34,325 nt of DNA from Gemmatimonadaceae bacterium (lineage in GTDB: Bacteria; Gemmatimonadota; Gemmatimonadetes; Gemmatimonadales; Gemmatimonadaceae), in NCBI GenBank assembly GCA_013361335.1, contig JABFYH010000221.1, positions 1 to 34,325 on the forward strand, in the 5' to 3' direction. Below the pieces are notes generated by a model. It made no database searches. It was not told where the DNA came from and saw only the letters and a list, made by a program, of their open reading frames with translations. Both the position numbers and the translations under genes were made by a program. Below are positions 32,577-34,325 of this stretch, piece after piece (the first letter of the stretch is position 1; every line of letters starts with the position of its first letter).

Positions 32577-32703
32577 AATAACTAAGTCCTTCCGAGGATG
32601 GCGGCGCCCGCGGGCGGCGTCAAGCGGCCGGTGGCCCTTGCGGGGCGTACGGCGCCTCGATGGTGCCGGTTTCCCGATGCGTGAAACTAAAAACTTAGTT
32701 ATT
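32577..32703. promoter_or_regulatory. Divergent promoters with paired BlaI-type operators
   Basis: ACTTAGTTATT occurs on the minus strand at 32587-32577 and on the plus strand at 32693-32703, each pointing toward its own gene. The right copy lies in a dyad AACTAA-AAAC-TTAGTT (32685-32700), a 16-bp size like known BlaI/MecI operators. The TTATT end could be the -10 box, so a bound repressor would block both promoters. The 203-bp gap lies between M56-BlaI (-) and the DUF2306-like gene (+). Confidence 0.6.
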
Positions 32704-32756
32704 ACGTATCCCGACCGACTGGCTCGATTTCGCGCACCGTCTCCGGGGAGCGACCC

Positions 32757-33476
32757 ATGCATGCGACCCTCATCCTGCACATTTTCACGGGCACGGCGGC
32801 CGTGCTCGCCGGCTTCGTGGCGCTCTACACGGCCAAGGGTGGTGCCCTGCACCGCCGGAGCGGGCTGCTCTTCGTCTACCTCATGGTCGCCATGGCGACG
32901 CTCGGCATGGTGATCACCATCGTGCGCGGCGTCGCCCCCGTCGCCAACATCCCGGCCGGCCTGCTCACGATCGCCCTCGTCGTCACCGCATTGACCACCG
33001 TGCGACCCGAGACGGGCACACGCCGGCTGTCGATCGGCGCCATGCTCGTGCTGCTGACGGTCGGCGTGGGGTCGATGATCCTCGGCGGCACGGCGCTCGC
33101 CCACGGCGGCCGCTTAAACGGGATCCCGGCCGTCCCGCTGTTCATGTTCGGCGTCGCCGGGCTCGTCGCCGCCGCCGGAGACGTTCACGTCCTGCGGTTC
33201 GGCGCGCGCCGAGGCTCGGCACGCCTGGCCCGACACCTGTGGCGAATGTGCTTCGCGCTCTTGGTCGCCTCACTGTCCTTCACCGGCCAGCTGCCCAAGC
33301 GCTTCGTCCCCAGACAGTATCACATGCCGGTGTTGTTCTCCCTCCCCGTGATCGCCGTGCTCGTCACGATGGGCTTCTGGCTATGGCGGCAATGGCGGCT
33401 GGGCCGACGGCAGCGCACACCGCGCCGCGCCGTCGCGCTCGAGGCGCCGATCACCACGGAAGGGCGGCACCCATGA
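32757..33476 (+). CDS. DUF2306-like multi-pass membrane protein
   Basis: This 239-residue membrane protein has about six hydrophobic helices. The N-terminus LHIFTGTAAVLAGF...KGGALHRRSG fits DUF2306-type proteins, which have conserved His residues (here H8 and the H in ALHRRSG) in a cytochrome-b-like arrangement; haem binding is not shown. A further His cluster is in DVHVLRF and RHLWRM. The tail is basic. GGGGAG lies 6 nt before the ATG. It is the first gene of a two-gene operon divergent from M56-BlaI and probably under BlaI control. The function is unknown. Confidence 0.75.
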   Translation: MHATLILHIFTGTAAVLAGFVALYTAKGGALHRRSGLLFVYLMVAMATLGMVITIVRGVAPVANIPAGLLTIALVVTALTTVRPETGTRRLSIGAMLVLLTVGVGSMILGGTALAHGGRLNGIPAVPLFMFGVAGLVAAAGDVHVLRFGARRGSARLARHLWRMCFALLVASLSFTGQLPKRFVPRQYHMPVLFSLPVIAVLVTMGFWLWRQWRLGRRQRTPRRAVALEAPITTEGRHP

Positions 33477-34177
33477 CGCGGACCACGAACGCGCGACTCG
33501 CCGGCGGCGCCTTCCTGCTCTACATCGTCGTCGGCATCGGGCAGATGGTCGTCAGCCGGGGGTCGACTGCCGGCGAAGGAGCGGCCGCGAAGCTCGTCAG
33601 CATTGCGGCCCACGCGCCGCAGATCCGCGTCAACCTCCTGCTCGCTCTGATCGTCTGCGTCACGGCCCTGACGCTCGCCGTCGCCCTGTACGGCCTCACC
33701 CGCGACGAGGATCGCGACATCGCCATGCTCGCCCTCGTCTGCCGCTGCATCGAGGGTGCGACACCGGTGGTTTCGCTCGTGGCGACACTCTCACTTCTCT
33801 GGCTCGCGACGTCGTCCGAGGCGGCAGCCCTGGACCGGGCGACGGTCCATCCGCTCGTCGTCCTCCTGTTGCAGGCGAGAGGATCGATTTCTCTCCTCGG
33901 CGCGATCTTCTTCTCGGTCGGCAGTACGCTCTTCGCCTGGCTCTTCCTCCGCGGCCGATTGATCCCTCGGTCGCTCGCCTGGTTGGGAGTGGCTGCCTCG
34001 CTGCTGCTCGTCGTCGGACTCCCGCTGGAGCTCGTCGGCCTGCTTCGCGGCCCCATCACGCAGGTGATCTGGCTCCCGATGGCGGCCTTCGAGGTGCCGC
34101 TCGGCATCTGGCTGCTCACCAAGGGCGTTGCTAGGCGAGACGTACAAATGCGCGACGCCGGCCAACCTTTCGGCTGA
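33473..34177 (+). CDS. DUF4386-like multi-pass membrane protein
   Basis: This 234-residue protein has six or so hydrophobic helices: an N-terminal helix (ARLAGGAFLLYIVVGIG) followed by a loop, then RVNLLLALIVCVTAL, ATPVVSLVATLSLL, LGAIFFSVGSTLFAW, WLGVAASLLLVVGLP and a final helix. The GLPLELVGLL-type segment and layout match DUF4386. The function is unknown. Its ATG overlaps the stop of the DUF2306-like gene by 4 nt (ATGA), so the two are coupled; a membrane pair is plausible. The frame reaching back to 33239 is a shadow within the first gene. Confidence 0.78.
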   Translation: MTRTTNARLAGGAFLLYIVVGIGQMVVSRGSTAGEGAAAKLVSIAAHAPQIRVNLLLALIVCVTALTLAVALYGLTRDEDRDIAMLALVCRCIEGATPVVSLVATLSLLWLATSSEAAALDRATVHPLVVLLLQARGSISLLGAIFFSVGSTLFAWLFLRGRLIPRSLAWLGVAASLLLVVGLPLELVGLLRGPITQVIWLPMAAFEVPLGIWLLTKGVARRDVQMRDAGQPFG

Positions 34178-34187
34178 CCGGCGTCGC
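34152..34187. terminator. Hairpin between convergent genes
   Basis: GCGACGCCGG (34152-34161) pairs perfectly with CCGGCGTCGC (34178-34187), and the 16-nt interior holds a further GCC/GGC pair. It overlaps the stop of the DUF4386-like gene and lies before the end of the convergent edge gene. There is no U-tract on the plus side. Confidence 0.55.
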
Positions 34188-34206
34188 TGACCTGGTTCGG
34201 TATCGC

Positions 34207-34325
34207 TCAGGGCTTGTCCTTCTTGTCCTTTGCGTCCGATGAGTCGGCCTTGGCGCGCATGCGATCCATCACGCCGCGCATTCCCTTGTTTTCCGGCTTG
34301 GTCTCCGGCTTGGTCTCCGGCTTGG
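34207..34325 (-). CDS. 3' end of a Lys/Pro-rich protein gene (cut by window edge)
   Basis: The last 38 codons of a minus-strand gene are visible, ending ...DKKDKP and TGA at 34209-34207. The sequence has KPET repeats followed by a short segment (MRGVMDRMRAKADSS) and a Lys/Asp-rich tail. The rest lies beyond the window, so the product cannot be named. Support is an open frame, a position after a convergent hairpin and a coding-like amino-acid repeat. Confidence 0.5.
   Translation of the reverse strand, partial: KPETKPETKPENKGMRGVMDRMRAKADSSDAKDKKDKP
34293..34325. repeat. 12-bp tandem repeat in the edge gene
   Basis: CCGGCTTGGTCT repeats at 34293-34304 and 34305-34316, with a partial third copy to the edge. 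The minus strand encodes KPET units. The 12-bp period keeps the frame. Confidence 0.7.

Overview
The window is GC-rich chromosomal DNA (about 70% by eye). Genes are tightly packed, with many 1-4 nt overlaps and good GGAGG-type ribosome sites. Its content is exported prolyl and amino peptidases, a CocE-like hydrolase, DUF2911, DUF4397 and DUF4112 proteins, and an M56/BlaI pair. This suggests a heterotrophic soil-type bacterium of the Gemmatimonadota or a related phylum. That assignment is inferred from gene content; there is no rRNA or marker gene here to prove it. I saw no phage, IS transposase, CRISPR, tRNA or rRNA, and the long antisense ORFs are high-GC shadows.

Layout. 1-7.6 kb: a CocE/S15-type lipoprotein hydrolase (-); a 469-bp intergenic region with a repeat; a small acidic protein (+); an App1-type phosphatase (-); then a coupled pair of exported S12 serine hydrolase and M1 aminopeptidase (+). 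7.6-13.1 kb: a long inverted-repeat element, the ABC-F ATPase Uup and a DUF4112 membrane protein (+), a zinc alcohol dehydrogenase (-), and an overlapping PPK2/HAD pair (+). 13.1-20.4 kb: a three-gene minus operon (S9 peptidase, Cys-rich CYCxC protein, DUF2911 protein), a DUF4397 lipoprotein (+), an exported amidase and an M20 peptidase (-). 20.7-29.3 kb: prolyl oligopeptidase (+), a small membrane protein, the giant Lhr helicase and a cytosolic sensor histidine kinase (all -). 29.5-34.3 kb: an M28 peptidase (+), an M56-BlaI operon (-) divergent from a DUF2306-like/DUF4386-like membrane operon (+), and the 3' end of a Lys/Pro-rich gene cut by the window edge.

How the genes fit together. Seven exported hydrolases (CocE-like, M1, S9, amidase, M20, S9A, M28) point to breakdown of peptides and amides outside the cytoplasm, but they sit in separate transcription units. 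PPK2, Uup and Lhr are ordinary housekeeping or stress functions. The clearest regulatory unit is at 32.5-32.8 kb, where the same ACTTAGTTATT element faces outward in both promoters between the M56-BlaI operon and the membrane operon.

The most unusual signal is in the repeats. Arrays of 8-bp units lie on the stop codons of several genes (1-16, 10281-10312, 13055-13094). Each unit carries TGA on the sense strand of the gene it ends, and a related array is embedded inside the lhr coding region. A second family, with three copies at 2099-2184 and 7650-7840, forms an inverted pair with arms of about 80 bp. A third palindromic element lies at 20514-20571. None of these is explained by the genes.
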